A DNA stretch of 64,000 nt from assembly GCA_910588205.1 (NCBI GenBank), contig CAJUQK010000005.1, forward strand, positions 27,075 through 91,074, written 5' to 3'. The translations under genes were made by a program, and so were the position numbers. Below the pieces are notes generated by a model, which saw only the letters and a program-made list of their open reading frames with translations, made no database searches and had not been told where the DNA came from. Positions 1 through 10,000 of this stretch are shown one piece after another. Source of the stretch: an uncultured Eggerthellaceae bacterium. Lineage in GTDB: Bacteria; Actinomycetota; Coriobacteriia; Coriobacteriales; Eggerthellaceae. The number at the start of each line of letters is the position of its first letter. Positions within the stretch are counted from its first letter, which is position 1.

Positions 1-72
1 GACAAGCGCTATGCCCGCATCAAAGCGCTCCGCATCATCATAGAAGCACTGGAGCAGAGGTTAGGGAAATAG
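1..72 (+). CDS. C-terminal fragment of an unidentified protein
   Basis: Frame 1 is open from the window edge to a TAG at 70-72, giving 23 residues that end in a basic, leucine/isoleucine-rich helix (ending EQRLGK). The gene begins outside the window and converges with the U32 gene, whose stop is 20 bases further on. The fragment is too short to name a family. Coding is supported only by the open frame and the sensible helical composition. Confidence 0.4.
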   Translation, partial: DKRYARIKALRIIIEALEQRLGK

Positions 73-92
73 AGAGTCAGCAGCACCGTGCC

Positions 93-2591
93 TCATTGGA
101 TGCCGCGGTGCAGATGCCCGGAGGTGGTGTTCGGCATCTTAGGAACCGCCTCCCCGCCCTCCAATGCCAGCTTCAGGGCGTGCTTCACCCGTCCGATGGC
201 CTGAGAGGTCTGCTCTACATCCATGAGCGTGGTATCTACCATGAACCGGGTGATGCCGCAGCGGATGAGAGCAGGCAGATCAGGTACGAGATCCGTGGTC
301 ACGGCGTTATAGAGATGACTGCGGCCTGCTTCATCGGTCACCACCGGGAACAGATAGCCTTTCCGGTCCTTCAGGCTGAAGGGTACGCGTCTTCGGGTAC
401 AGGTAGCGCACGTCTCAGCACAAGGGCCTTGACTGGTGAGCAGGCAATGCTCGGTGACCATCAGCTCCTGAGCTCCGTAGACCTTGGCCCCCAGAGCCAC
501 CGGAGCGTCCTCAGACAGCTGGGCTATCTGGGCGAGGTTCAGCTCAGGTGAGAGCCAGATGCCTTCCGCTCCGAACACCTGGACCACCTGCAGCGCCTCA
601 GGATTCACGAGCGGCAAACGCGCATCCACCTCTACGATGCAGCCCCTCTCCACCGCCCGCTTTAGAGCTCCAAAAGACCCCACCAGCACAGGCGTACCTT
701 CGGTCACGTTCTTCCAGGGGTCCAGATGGCGCTTGGCCTCAGCCGAGCCCCCCCGCTCATCGTGGTTGATGGACGGAAGGGCGATGACGCAGCCTTTCGG
801 ATATCCTGCCTGGTCAGCATCGCTGACCCGCAGTCCTGCCACTTCGGCGGCTCCCCGTTGGTAATTGAGGGCAGGCACGTAGATGACATCCGCCCCCGTA
901 CGCTTGGCAGCCCGAGCCGTTTCAGGGCTGGTGGCCCAGGCGCAGATCAGGCACTCTTGGGCTGGCTTCGTCGGGGGCTTCGGGCGCTTGACGGCCTTGG
1001 GGAGCACGCGGTTGCGGTAGGGCTCGAGCAGCCTGGCCTGGAGGTCATCCAGCGCCCGCGTCCGGCACTGGTGGATCTGGGAGAACCCGATGCCCACCCC
1101 TTCATCCAGATGAACATCAAGAGAGGTCAGATGGAAGGGAGTAGAGCCCATCCGTCCGGTGTGCTCTTCCACATCCGTCACGGTCACCGCCCGCGTTCGA
1201 GCCGGTTCCACCACAGGCCCTTCTGCACTCCCCTGCTCAGAGCCAACGTCTTCCCCCCTGGTCAGAGGCGTGAACTCCATGCGCAGGGGCTTGCCCAGCT
1301 CCAGCCATGCTTCACCCTTGACAGGAACGCGTGGCATGAGGTCATCAGGCACGAAGGCGGCCTCGGCAGAGCGGATGCGAAAGACCCTATCCCCCGCGCG
1401 CACCTTGCGTGTCTCCTCGGCGGAGAACCGACAGCTGCGCTTCGTGAAGGCCGCATCTGAGGGAACGGGGATGCGCACATTACCCTTGCGGGTCCAGAAC
1501 TCCAGCAGATCCCCTGGCACGAGGTCCACCTCAGGGGTCACCGTGATCTCATCTCCGGATACCGCCTTCACCCGCCCTGCGAACTGCCCGCGGTTGTTCG
1601 GACGCTGGAAGCTCATGAGGTCAGGGCCGCTCTCCCCATCCAGGTATCCATCCGTGAAGCCCCGAGAGAATACCGATCCCAAGGTCTCCCGCTCCTCAGG
1701 AGTCAGGAGGGAGGCAGGGGAACCCTCTTTCTGCCTAGGGCGCCATTGGGCTTCTGTATCTTGGGGGGAGCCTGCGCTGAGCCTATCCAATACGTGGCGA
1801 TAGACGGACACCACCGCAAAGACATATTCCGCTGACTTCATGCGACCTTCCACCTTGAGGGAGGCCACACCCGCCTTCGCCAGCTCATCCAAGCGCTCCG
1901 CTGTCATGAGGTCTTTAGGGGATAGGAGGAACTCCCCAGGGCAACGCAGTTCCTTGTCAGGCTCATTCCCATTCACCAGGCTATAGGGCAAGCGGCACGC
2001 CTGGGCGCAGAGCCCGCGGTTCGCCGAGCGACCCCCGATCATCGAAGACATGAGGCATTGACCGGAATAGCAGACGCACAGCGCTCCGTGGCCGAAGACC
2101 TCGCATTCCACACCCAGTTCCTCACCGAGGGCCACCAGATGGGCTATCTCTTCCAAGGAGAGCTCTCGTGCCAACGTCACTCGAGACGCTCCTAGTTGGG
2201 CTGCAGCCTGCAGGCCATCGGCGGAATGTATGTTCATCTGGGTTGAGATGTGCAACGCACCTTCAGGGAGCGTGCGGGTTATCTCCGCAGCCAACCCGAG
2301 GTCTTGCACGATAAAGGCATCGGCCCCCGCCCGGTAGGCTTGGCGGCTCAGATCAGAGGCGTCCTGCAGCTCATCTGCCAGGATCAGCGTGTTCATGGTG
2401 ACATAGACGCGTGCACCCCTCAGATGGGCATAGTCACAGGCTTCCTCCAGGGTATCCAATGTGAAGTTGTCTGCATTGCGCCGAGCGTTGAACCGGTCCA
2501 ACCCCAGGTATACCGCATCTGCCCCCGCTCGCACGGCAGCGTTGAGCGCGGATCTGCTACCCGCGGGAGCTAAGAGCTCTGGGGTCCCCAT
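93..2591 (-). CDS. U32 family peptidase-like protein (RlhA-type, with DUF3656-like middle)
   Basis: An 832-residue protein opening with the family's ELLAPAGS motif. Around residues 165-195 it carries the U32 signature, with EVFGHGALC followed by further cysteines (CYSGQC and GLCAQACR). Members with such cysteines bind an iron-sulfur cluster and hydroxylate RNA; RlhA makes 5-hydroxycytidine in 23S rRNA. The length fits two-part bacterial U32 proteins that have a middle DUF3656 region and a C-terminal half repeating the TIM-barrel theme, with an extra cysteine cluster (CAETCATC) near residue 735. The start is ATG at 2591. Whether it acts as a peptidase or as an RNA hydroxylase cannot be read from sequence; RNA modification is more likely by family knowledge. 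Confidence 0.85.
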   Translation of the reverse strand: MGTPELLAPAGSRSALNAAVRAGADAVYLGLDRFNARRNADNFTLDTLEEACDYAHLRGARVYVTMNTLILADELQDASDLSRQAYRAGADAFIVQDLGLAAEITRTLPEGALHISTQMNIHSADGLQAAAQLGASRVTLARELSLEEIAHLVALGEELGVECEVFGHGALCVCYSGQCLMSSMIGGRSANRGLCAQACRLPYSLVNGNEPDKELRCPGEFLLSPKDLMTAERLDELAKAGVASLKVEGRMKSAEYVFAVVSVYRHVLDRLSAGSPQDTEAQWRPRQKEGSPASLLTPEERETLGSVFSRGFTDGYLDGESGPDLMSFQRPNNRGQFAGRVKAVSGDEITVTPEVDLVPGDLLEFWTRKGNVRIPVPSDAAFTKRSCRFSAEETRKVRAGDRVFRIRSAEAAFVPDDLMPRVPVKGEAWLELGKPLRMEFTPLTRGEDVGSEQGSAEGPVVEPARTRAVTVTDVEEHTGRMGSTPFHLTSLDVHLDEGVGIGFSQIHQCRTRALDDLQARLLEPYRNRVLPKAVKRPKPPTKPAQECLICAWATSPETARAAKRTGADVIYVPALNYQRGAAEVAGLRVSDADQAGYPKGCVIALPSINHDERGGSAEAKRHLDPWKNVTEGTPVLVGSFGALKRAVERGCIVEVDARLPLVNPEALQVVQVFGAEGIWLSPELNLAQIAQLSEDAPVALGAKVYGAQELMVTEHCLLTSQGPCAETCATCTRRRVPFSLKDRKGYLFPVVTDEAGRSHLYNAVTTDLVPDLPALIRCGITRFMVDTTLMDVEQTSQAIGRVKHALKLALEGGEAVPKMPNTTSGHLHRGIQ

Positions 2592-2609
2592 GGACGTCCT
2601 TCAGGCTGC

Positions 2610-3125
2610 CTACATCTCTGTGGCAGCGCTATCAGCGTCTTTGAGCTTCTGGACCGCCTCATCGTAGGTCTGTTGGATCTGGGCAACGCGGTCAGCATAG
2701 CCGTCATAGTTGAAGGAACCACCATTCGAAGCAGCGTCTATCTCCATGAAGAGCTGGAGATACGCGCTCAGAGCATCCTTCAGCTGGGTACAACCATCCA
2801 CGTAGCTCTGCTTGAGGTCATTCAGCTCTTCGGGGCATTCCAGCTCAGATATCTGATCGATGATGGCAAAAGCGCTATCAGCCTGGGTCTGCATGGATAC
2901 CAGGTCTTCCCGAGCCACAGCATCAGTGAACGAGGTCATCTTCTCGTTCAGCTGGACGCAAGCCTCATTCACATTCGCCATGAAGCTGCGTGAGGTCACT
3001 GCTTCCTCTTCGGCAGAAGACTGCTGCTCTAACGGCTGACCGCATCCGGTCAACGTCAAGCATCCAGCCAAGGCAACCCCTAAGGCCACCAGGATCATGG
3101 GTTTGATGGTACGAGCAAATGACAT
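2610..3125 (-). CDS. Small secreted lipoprotein, function unknown
   Basis: 171 residues with a lipoprotein signal peptide: basic N-terminus, hydrophobic stretch, and lipobox candidates LAGC (19-22) and LTGC (25-28). The mature part is predicted helical, acidic and glutamine-rich, with two further cysteines. It starts 24 bases after the PBP stop, so it is probably co-transcribed with that cell-wall enzyme and would be anchored on the outer face of the membrane. The layout (lipobox, Ser/Gln linker, helical domain with Cys) resembles the prophage lipoprotein at 28678-29181. I do not recognise a named family. Confidence 0.75.
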   Translation of the reverse strand: MSFARTIKPMILVALGVALAGCLTLTGCGQPLEQQSSAEEEAVTSRSFMANVNEACVQLNEKMTSFTDAVAREDLVSMQTQADSAFAIIDQISELECPEELNDLKQSYVDGCTQLKDALSAYLQLFMEIDAASNGGSFNYDGYADRVAQIQQTYDEAVQKLKDADSAATEM

Positions 3126-3149
3126 CTTGTCTCCTCTTTCGCGAGCGCT

Positions 3150-5336
3150 CTAGGCACCAGACGGGGTCTCGGGGGCTGGGTCTGGATCTGTCGTGGGTGG
3201 CGGTGTGGGCTCCTCTGGGTCTGTCGGGGGTGGCGTGGGGGTTTGATCGCCACCTTGGTTGCCACCCTCATTGCCTCCCGACGAACCGTCGCCTTCGCCG
3301 CTCTGATCGGGTTCTTGGGCGGCACCGCCTCCCGTCACATTGCCATTGGCATCAACCTGCACATCATCCTGCCAACCGGTGCCCTTACCGCCGATATGGT
3401 TCTTAGAATCACGATAGTCGGCAAGGTACTTCGGCTTATCGGCTGTGGGGAATTGTTCCACAGGCGTGTACTCCAGCACACGGTTCATGAAATAGGCGAA
3501 GGTGCTGGCAGCTGATGCCCAGGAAGGGATGCGCGAAGCCTGATCATAGGTGTCCGCCCGCTCTCCCAACCAGATGGCCACGGAGAGCTGAGGTGTGATC
3601 CCCACGAACCAGCTGTCCTTCTTATCGTCGGTGGTACCGGTCTTGCCCGCCACCGGCTGATCCGAAGAAAGCCGGGCATCAGTGCCGCTTCCTCCGCTCA
3701 CAACACCTTCCAAGCCCTCAACAGCCGCTGCGGCTATCTCCGGCTCAAGCACCCGCTCCCCCTCAGGGGAAGAATTGTCAACAATGACCTTGCCTGAGCG
3801 ATCGGTGATGGAGATGATGCATTCGGGGTCGTAGTGGATGCCCCCGTTGGCCAGCGTGGCGTAAGCATCAGCCATCTCCAGGGGTGTGAACGAATCGATG
3901 CCTAGGGTGATGCCTGCAACGTTCTGGATATTCGAGGTGATGCCCATGCGCTCGGCCACATCACGCACGTTCTCAACCCCAACAGACATGATGAGCCGCA
4001 TGAAGGCGGTATTGGAGGATACGGCCAAAGCGCTCTTGATGGGGCGCGTGCCGAAGTTCATCTTGTTGACGTTGAACACCTCATTGGCACCGTCCAGTTT
4101 CACGGAATAGCCCGCATCTATGAGGGTGTCAGGGTCGATCCCCTGCTCAAGGGCAGCCACGTAGGTGAATGCCTTGAAGGTGGATCCCACCTGGCGACCT
4201 GAACCGCCTTCGCCGGTAGCCATGTTCACTTGCTGGTTGTCGTAGTCACTGCCCCCCACCATGGCCTTGATATAGCCGTTGTCAGGGTCTACCGCGCAGA
4301 GGGCGACCTCGAAGGGCTCCCCTACTTCCTCTTCCTTCTCAGCAGCAGCCGCCTCAGCCGCCTGCTGATCGTTCACATCCAAGGTGGTGATGATCTTCAG
4401 CCCCCCCGCGAACAGATCAGCGGTGGAGAAAGCGTACTTGCCCTCCTGATTCATCAGCTGATTGCGGACATAGCTGGTGAAATAGGGATAGGCGGTGATG
4501 CCGGTCATGGAGGGTTCCGTAGGGTTGAGCACGATCTCTTCGGCCTTGGCCGCCTCAGCCTCTTCTTCGGTGATATAGCCGTTGGAAGCCATGCGCGAGA
4601 GCACGGTATTGCGTCGGGACTTGCAGTTCTCCATGTGATCGATGGGATTGTTGTAGGTGGGTGATTGAGGGATGCCCACCAAGGTAGCCGCCTCAGCCAA
4701 GGTGAGGTCAGAGGCTGGCTTGGAGAAATAGCGCTCGGCTGCGGCCTGGATGCCATAGGAGCCGGAACCATAGTTGATGGTGTTCAGATACATCAACAGG
4801 ATATCGTCTTTGTCATAGGATTCCTCCAGCTTAGTAGCCAAGACCATCTCACGGATCTTTCGCTTGAAGGATATCTCGGACATCTCCTCTGAGAGCACGG
4901 TGTTGCGCACCAGCTGCTGGGTGATGGAAGAGCCGCCTTCACGGCTGCGGCCCATGAGGTTGTTGACCACCGCACGAATGGTGCCCATGAGATCAACGCC
5001 GTTGTGCTGATAGAAACGCTCGTCTTCCGTGGCGATAGTGGCGTCTTTGACGTACTGGGAGACCTGGTCCAACTCCACCGGTTCTCGGTTCTCCAACTGG
5101 AATTCCGCCAACACCGTTTCGCCATCAGAGGCATAGACCACAGACGTGGATGACGTGGAGAATTGATCGGCATTGGAATAATCAGGAAGGTCTTCCAGCC
5201 AAGAGTTGGCCAAAGCGATACCACCGATGCAGAACGCGACAGCCACAGCGATGATGACCGCAAGGATGGAAAGTGCGATGACCTTTCCTGACTTCTTCTT
5301 CACATGATAGCGGCCCTTGACGGCACGAGACGCCAT
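3150..5336 (-). CDS. Class A penicillin-binding protein (bifunctional transglycosylase/transpeptidase)
   Basis: About 728 residues. A short basic cytoplasmic tail and one TM segment (about 17-43) are followed by a GT51 glycosyltransferase domain with the catalytic ATEDERFYQH and GGSSITQQLVRN motifs. The penicillin-binding transpeptidase domain has STFK (SxxK), SSN (SxN) and KTGTT boxes. The protein polymerises and cross-links peptidoglycan outside the membrane. A long low-complexity tail rich in Gly, Pro, Thr and Asp ends the protein, as in many actinobacterial and firmicute PBP1A proteins. I chose ATG at 5336 because a strong AGGAGGT lies four bases upstream; an in-frame GTG six bases earlier overlaps that site. 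Confidence 0.95.
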   Translation of the reverse strand: MASRAVKGRYHVKKKSGKVIALSILAVIIAVAVAFCIGGIALANSWLEDLPDYSNADQFSTSSTSVVYASDGETVLAEFQLENREPVELDQVSQYVKDATIATEDERFYQHNGVDLMGTIRAVVNNLMGRSREGGSSITQQLVRNTVLSEEMSEISFKRKIREMVLATKLEESYDKDDILLMYLNTINYGSGSYGIQAAAERYFSKPASDLTLAEAATLVGIPQSPTYNNPIDHMENCKSRRNTVLSRMASNGYITEEEAEAAKAEEIVLNPTEPSMTGITAYPYFTSYVRNQLMNQEGKYAFSTADLFAGGLKIITTLDVNDQQAAEAAAAEKEEEVGEPFEVALCAVDPDNGYIKAMVGGSDYDNQQVNMATGEGGSGRQVGSTFKAFTYVAALEQGIDPDTLIDAGYSVKLDGANEVFNVNKMNFGTRPIKSALAVSSNTAFMRLIMSVGVENVRDVAERMGITSNIQNVAGITLGIDSFTPLEMADAYATLANGGIHYDPECIISITDRSGKVIVDNSSPEGERVLEPEIAAAAVEGLEGVVSGGSGTDARLSSDQPVAGKTGTTDDKKDSWFVGITPQLSVAIWLGERADTYDQASRIPSWASAASTFAYFMNRVLEYTPVEQFPTADKPKYLADYRDSKNHIGGKGTGWQDDVQVDANGNVTGGGAAQEPDQSGEGDGSSGGNEGGNQGGDQTPTPPPTDPEEPTPPPTTDPDPAPETPSGA

Positions 5337-5453
5337 ACGCACCTCCTGAGATGTGTTTGGGAGATTGTAGCATCGTCACCGAAGGGGGAGCCATCCATCT
5401 TGCCCCATCGGCGCTGCTTGCGGGTCAAATCTCCACAATCCCCCACCTGCCGC

Positions 5454-6686
5454 TCAAAGCACGCTGGCAAGCGTCTCCGCGGCTTCGCGCCCGTGGCTCT
5501 CCTCACAGATCAGTGGCGGCAGGAAGCGCAATGTAGAGGAACCGGTGGCGTTCACCACGAGCCCTGCCTTGAGCACTGCTTCGGCGATGTCAGGGGCGCT
5601 CAAGCCCTCCTGAAGGTCCGCTCCCACCATGAGCCCCTCGCCGCGTACGCTCTGAATGGCGGGCAGATCCGCCAGCATCCCCCGGAACGTCGCCCCCACC
5701 TGCTGGATGCGGGCACAATGCTCAGGGCGGTCCAGTTCACGCACGGTAGCCAAGGCAACCGTGACGGCCAGGTTGGAGCCACCGAAGGTAGAGCCATGCT
5801 GTCCCGGCTGCAAGACATCCCCAAAGGCACCTCGTGCAGCACAGGCCCCCGCAGGCATACCCGAAGCGATCCCCTTCGCCATGGTCACCACGTCTGGGAT
5901 CACCCCTGCCGCCTGGAAGGCGAAAGGGCGGCCCGTGCGGAAGATGCCGCACTGAACCTCATCCAAGATGAGCAGTGCATGGGCCTCCTGGCTCAAGCGA
6001 CGTGCCTCCTGCAGGAATTCCGGCGTACACAGATTCACTCCGGATTCGCCCTGGATGGGCTCCATCATGATGGCGCAGACGGAATGACCCACCGTCTCCA
6101 TCAAGCGACGCAGGGCCTCGATGTCATTGATAGGCGTGGGCAAGAACCCCTCTGGCAGAGGCTCGAAACCTTGATGCAACCGACTCTGTCCGGTAGCGGC
6201 CAAGGTAGCCAAGGTACGCCCGTGGAAGCTCTTGACCAAGGTGATGATGAGGGTAGGCGCTGTATCCGGATCCTTCCCCTCCGCTTCGAATCGGCGCCGG
6301 GCAGCCAGGCGTGCCAGCTTGATGGCGCATTCGTTGGCTTCCGCCCCAGAATTGGCGAAGAACGTCTTCCAGGCCGTCCGCTGACCTTCGGGCACCTCAC
6401 GCTCCAGCAGCTCGGAGAGCTTCTTGGCCAACTGCCCCCGGTTCTCTATATAGAAGTAGTTGCTCACATGGATGAGCTTCTCCGCCTGGCTGGTGAGCGC
6501 GCCCACCACTGCCGGATGGCAATGACCCAGGCTGCACACCCCGATACCGGAGAGGAAATCCAGGTAGCGCTTGCCGCTTGCGTCTTCCAAGTACATGCCG
6601 TTGCCGCGGACGAACTCCACCTCTTTGCGCGCGAAGGTGGGCATCACGTACTGCTCTTCGAGGTTCATCTGCTCTTGCAAGGTCAT
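5454..6686 (-). CDS. argD: Acetylornithine aminotransferase
   Basis: 410 residues, a typical class III PLP aminotransferase. Motifs are FFANSGAEANE (PLP phosphate region), SFHGRT, the DEVQCG aspartate, the MAKG lysine that binds PLP, and GSTFGG. It converts N-acetylglutamate semialdehyde to N-acetylornithine with glutamate as amino donor. It is the last gene of the argC-argJ-argB-argD operon and starts 9 bases after the argB stop. Context rules out the closely related ornithine or GABA aminotransferases. Confidence 0.95.
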   Translation of the reverse strand: MTLQEQMNLEEQYVMPTFARKEVEFVRGNGMYLEDASGKRYLDFLSGIGVCSLGHCHPAVVGALTSQAEKLIHVSNYFYIENRGQLAKKLSELLEREVPEGQRTAWKTFFANSGAEANECAIKLARLAARRRFEAEGKDPDTAPTLIITLVKSFHGRTLATLAATGQSRLHQGFEPLPEGFLPTPINDIEALRRLMETVGHSVCAIMMEPIQGESGVNLCTPEFLQEARRLSQEAHALLILDEVQCGIFRTGRPFAFQAAGVIPDVVTMAKGIASGMPAGACAARGAFGDVLQPGQHGSTFGGSNLAVTVALATVRELDRPEHCARIQQVGATFRGMLADLPAIQSVRGEGLMVGADLQEGLSAPDIAEAVLKAGLVVNATGSSTLRFLPPLICEESHGREAAETLASVL

Positions 6687-6695
6687 GAGAGCCTC

Positions 6696-7643
6696 CTATT
6701 CATTGCAGATCAGCTTGGCAGCGAAGTTGCCAAGGGGTGCCGGGTCGAATCCTGCGGGCATCTCATGCCCCGTCACCATGGTGCCGATGCCCTTGTTCGT
6801 GAGCGTCTCCAAGAGCAGCGCGTGAGGCGTAGTCCCGTTCACGATATGGGCCCGAGAAACCCCTGCCTCCAATGCGCGGACACAGGATTCCAGCTTCGGG
6901 ATCATCCCTCCGGTGTTCGCTCCCTCCTCCACGATCTTGCGCGCTTCGGCAAGCGTCATGGCAGACACCAGGGAATCCGGATCCGGGTAATCAGCGAAAT
7001 AGCCATCGATATCCGAGAGGAAGAAGACCTTGTGAGCACCAATGGCTGCAGCCAGATGACCCGCCGCCACATCAGCATTCACGTTGTAGCAGCCGTTGTC
7101 TTCGCCTATGGCGATGGAAGCGATGATAGGGATGTAGTCCGCTGCCACCAGGTCCTCCACCAGGGCAGGGTTGATGCGCGTGATGCGTCCCACGCGTCCA
7201 AGGTCCGGAGAAGCGGCTTCGGCCACCAGTACGCCCGCATCGGCACCACTGATACCCACGGCCATGTTGCCATGCTGATTCATGGCCTCCACCAGCTCTT
7301 GGTTCACCTCTCCGGTGAGCACCCGACGGACGATGGTCATAGCCTCATCGGTGGTGACCCGCTGTCCGCGGACGAAGGAGACCTGCACCCCTTCTCGTTC
7401 CATGGCAGCGCTAATGGCCTTGCCGCCCCCGTGGACGATGACCGGGTTCACACCGATGATCTTCAGCAGGACGATATCTGCCATCACCTCAGCCCGCAGC
7501 TTCGCATCCACCATGGCTGCACCGCCGTATTTGATGACGATGGTCTTGCCAGTGACATGCTTGATCCAAGGCATGGCCTCAGTCAGCACATCACCGGTGA
7601 TGCTGGATACGCCGTCAGGGCGTGTCTGTCTGTCGAATTGCAT
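6696..7643 (-). CDS. argB: Acetylglutamate kinase
   Basis: 315 residues of the amino-acid kinase fold. Visible motifs are IKYGGAAM near the N-terminus (ATP site), VIVHGGGK, the NVNADVAAG segment and IPKLESC near the C-terminus. It phosphorylates N-acetylglutamate, the second step of arginine synthesis. It follows argJ by 15 bases. The N-terminal extension before the kinase core resembles that of arginine-inhibited hexameric enzymes, so feedback inhibition by arginine is likely, but this is inference. Confidence 0.95.
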   Translation of the reverse strand: MQFDRQTRPDGVSSITGDVLTEAMPWIKHVTGKTIVIKYGGAAMVDAKLRAEVMADIVLLKIIGVNPVIVHGGGKAISAAMEREGVQVSFVRGQRVTTDEAMTIVRRVLTGEVNQELVEAMNQHGNMAVGISGADAGVLVAEAASPDLGRVGRITRINPALVEDLVAADYIPIIASIAIGEDNGCYNVNADVAAGHLAAAIGAHKVFFLSDIDGYFADYPDPDSLVSAMTLAEARKIVEEGANTGGMIPKLESCVRALEAGVSRAHIVNGTTPHALLLETLTNKGIGTMVTGHEMPAGFDPAPLGNFAAKLICNE

Positions 7644-7658
7644 GATCCTCCTCCGCGG

Positions 7659-8939
7659 CTAGGTGCGGTAGTCTCCATTGATGGAGATGTACTCATGGGT
7701 GAGGTCGCACGTCCACAGCGTGGTGCAGGCCTCCCCGGCCCCTAAATCGATGGCGATGTCCACCTCAGGGTTCTCGAAACGCCTGAGTGCCTCTTCTTCG
7801 TCAAAGGCCAGGGCCAGCCCATTCCGGCAAACAGGAATCCCCAGGATAGAGATATCCACATCCTCTTGTTGGAATGTGGCCCCTGAGCGCCCCGCCGCTG
7901 CCGCGATCCGTCCCCAATTGGCATCATGGCCAGCTATGGCCGTTTTGACCAGGGGCGAATTCGCCACCGTACGGGCCACTGCATCCGCATCCTCGGGCGT
8001 ACGGGCCCCCGTGACGATAACATTCACCAGCTTCGTTGCCCCTTCACCATCCTTGGCCATCTCCTTCGCCAAGCGGATGCACACCTGGGTCAAAGCCTCT
8101 TCGAAAGCGGCGAAGGCACCCGTGCCCGGCTCGAAGGCAGGCGCACCCGCAAGTGAGGCCGATCCCGAGGCCAGTGCGATACAAGTATCATTGGTAGAGG
8201 TATCGGAATCCACCGTGACCTTGTTGAAGCTGACATCGGCCGCTCGCTTGAGCGCTCCGCGCAGGTCCCGAGGCTTCACCGGTGCATCGGTGGTGACAAC
8301 GGCGATCATCGTAGCCATGTTCGGCATGATCATGCCAGAGCCCTTCGCCATGGCCCCCACCGTGAAGGTACAACCCTCATAGCCCAGGCCATCGCCTGAG
8401 AAAGAGCAAGCAGCTTCCTTGGAATAGGTATCGGTGGTCATGATGGCGTTGGCCGCATCTGCTCCCCCCTCCCGGGAGAGTTGAGCGAAGACGCGAGGGA
8501 GCCCCTCTTGATACGGCTCCAGAGGCAATTGCACACCGATGACCCCCGTAGAGGCCACCAGTACCTCATCAGAGGGACACCCTATTACCTGAGCTGTCAT
8601 CCGAGCCGCTTCGAAAGCGGCATCCAATCCCTTCTGGCCGGTAGCCGCATTCGCATTACCGGAATTCACCACCACCGCACGAGTGCAGCCGTAGGACTCC
8701 CCCTCCGCTTCCGTCTCGAGGATATGCCTGCAATAGCGCACTGGGGCTGCGCAAAAGACGTTCTGGGTGAAGACTCCTGCCGCTGCGCAAGGCTCATCCG
8801 CCACCACGAGCGCCAAGTCGAGCCGGTTCGGGTTAGCTCGGAAGCCCGCATGGATGCCCGCCGCCTGGAACCCCTGGGCGGAGGTGACACCGCCACCCTC
8901 TATCCAGTGGAGCAGCCCTGTCTGCTCAGGAGCCGTCAT
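7659..8939 (-). CDS. argJ: Glutamate N-acetyltransferase / amino-acid acetyltransferase
   Basis: About 426 residues. The autoprocessing site is clear: KGSGMI followed by PNMATM, where the precursor is cut before the threonine that becomes the nucleophile. The enzyme transfers the acetyl group from N-acetylornithine to glutamate, closing the arginine cycle. Whether it also uses acetyl-CoA is not visible; no argA-like gene is in view. I chose ATG at 8939 because it overlaps the argC TGA as ATGA, a translational-coupling arrangement; a longer frame upstream lies inside argC. Confidence 0.95.
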   Translation of the reverse strand: MTAPEQTGLLHWIEGGGVTSAQGFQAAGIHAGFRANPNRLDLALVVADEPCAAAGVFTQNVFCAAPVRYCRHILETEAEGESYGCTRAVVVNSGNANAATGQKGLDAAFEAARMTAQVIGCPSDEVLVASTGVIGVQLPLEPYQEGLPRVFAQLSREGGADAANAIMTTDTYSKEAACSFSGDGLGYEGCTFTVGAMAKGSGMIMPNMATMIAVVTTDAPVKPRDLRGALKRAADVSFNKVTVDSDTSTNDTCIALASGSASLAGAPAFEPGTGAFAAFEEALTQVCIRLAKEMAKDGEGATKLVNVIVTGARTPEDADAVARTVANSPLVKTAIAGHDANWGRIAAAAGRSGATFQQEDVDISILGIPVCRNGLALAFDEEEALRRFENPEVDIAIDLGAGEACTTLWTCDLTHEYISINGDYRT

Positions 8940-10000
8940 AGGGGCAACGCCACGCTTTCCAAGCCTGCGCTCTCGGGCAGGCCGAGGACGATATTGGCAC
9001 ACTGGACCGCCTGACCCGCCGCCCCTTTGCCCAGATTGTCAATGGCCCCTGTTGCGATGATGCAGCGGGTGCGACGGTCGAAGGCAACACCTATCTGGGC
9101 CCGATTCGTGCCAGCCACGGATGCGGTGCGCGGCTGGGTGCCCTGAGGCAACACCGTGACGAAAGTGCAGCCCTCGTAGAACTCTTCATAGAGCCGCTGG
9201 ACATCCTCAGCCGAGGCCACCGGAGCGTCCGGGCTCACGGGAATGGTCACCGTGGAGAGCAACCCACGGTTCAGAGGAGCCAGGTGCGGGGTGAAGACCA
9301 GCTGGTCTTCCAGCTGGAGGATCTGCTCTATCTCCGGCGTGTGCCGATGAGTAGAGACCCCGTAAGCCTCCAGATTCTCATCGGCGAAGCAGAAATGAGT
9401 GCGCGCCGAGGGCTTCTTACCAGCACCCGTGACACCGGAGATGGCATCTGCCACCACCACGGCCCCTTCGCGCAAGAGCCCGGCCCGCAGAGCCGGAGCC
9501 GCCGCCAGCGAGGTTGCCGTGGGGTAGCAACCCGCACAAGCCACCACCACCGGGAGCTTCTCTTCATGGCGCTCATAGGCTGTTTGCAGAGCCTCGGGGA
9601 ACAGTTCCGGTAGACCGAAGGAGCTCTGGGCCAGCAGATCTAACTGGGTATGGGGCACCCCGTACCAGGCCTCATAGGTCAGAGGGTCCTTCAAACGGAA
9701 ATCCGCAGACAGGTCGATGGCCACCGCGCCGCTTTCCACGATCTTGGGCGTCAACTCAAGGGATGCCGTGTGAGGCACTGCCAGAAAGACCACATCCAGT
9801 CCTTTTCGAAGGAGCTCGTCCCTTTCGCAGAATGCCAGATCAGAGACGCCAGAAAAGGCAGGATACACCTCCGAGAGCGGCGTGCCCTTCAGGGAATCCG
9901 ATGCGATAGCCGCTAGTTCCATATCTGGATGAGCGGCAAGGATATGGGTCAGTTGCACCCCGGCGAACCCCGCTGCCCCCAACACGCCAGCCTGTATCAC
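8936..10000 (-). CDS. argC: N-acetyl-gamma-glutamyl-phosphate reductase
   Basis: 354 residues starting with a Rossmann motif (GAAGFAGVQL). The catalytic cysteine sits in ACAGCYPT around residue 150. It reduces acetylglutamyl phosphate to the semialdehyde. The start is GTG at 10000, preceded by AGGAGG at four to five bases' distance. This is the first gene of the operon. The 197-base gap upstream must hold its promoter. A TGAATACAT-like half site near 10088 on the minus strand faintly resembles an ARG-box half, but I would not call it an ArgR site without more. Confidence 0.95.
   Translation of the reverse strand: MIQAGVLGAAGFAGVQLTHILAAHPDMELAAIASDSLKGTPLSEVYPAFSGVSDLAFCERDELLRKGLDVVFLAVPHTASLELTPKIVESGAVAIDLSADFRLKDPLTYEAWYGVPHTQLDLLAQSSFGLPELFPEALQTAYERHEEKLPVVVACAGCYPTATSLAAAPALRAGLLREGAVVVADAISGVTGAGKKPSARTHFCFADENLEAYGVSTHRHTPEIEQILQLEDQLVFTPHLAPLNRGLLSTVTIPVSPDAPVASAEDVQRLYEEFYEGCTFVTVLPQGTQPRTASVAGTNRAQIGVAFDRRTRCIIATGAIDNLGKGAAGQAVQCANIVLGLPESAGLESVALPL

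Noticed and set aside
5304..7745. An 813-codon plus-strand frame over argD and argB.
   Set aside because: It is the antisense shadow of two clear enzyme genes and has a His/Arg-rich composition typical of such shadows.
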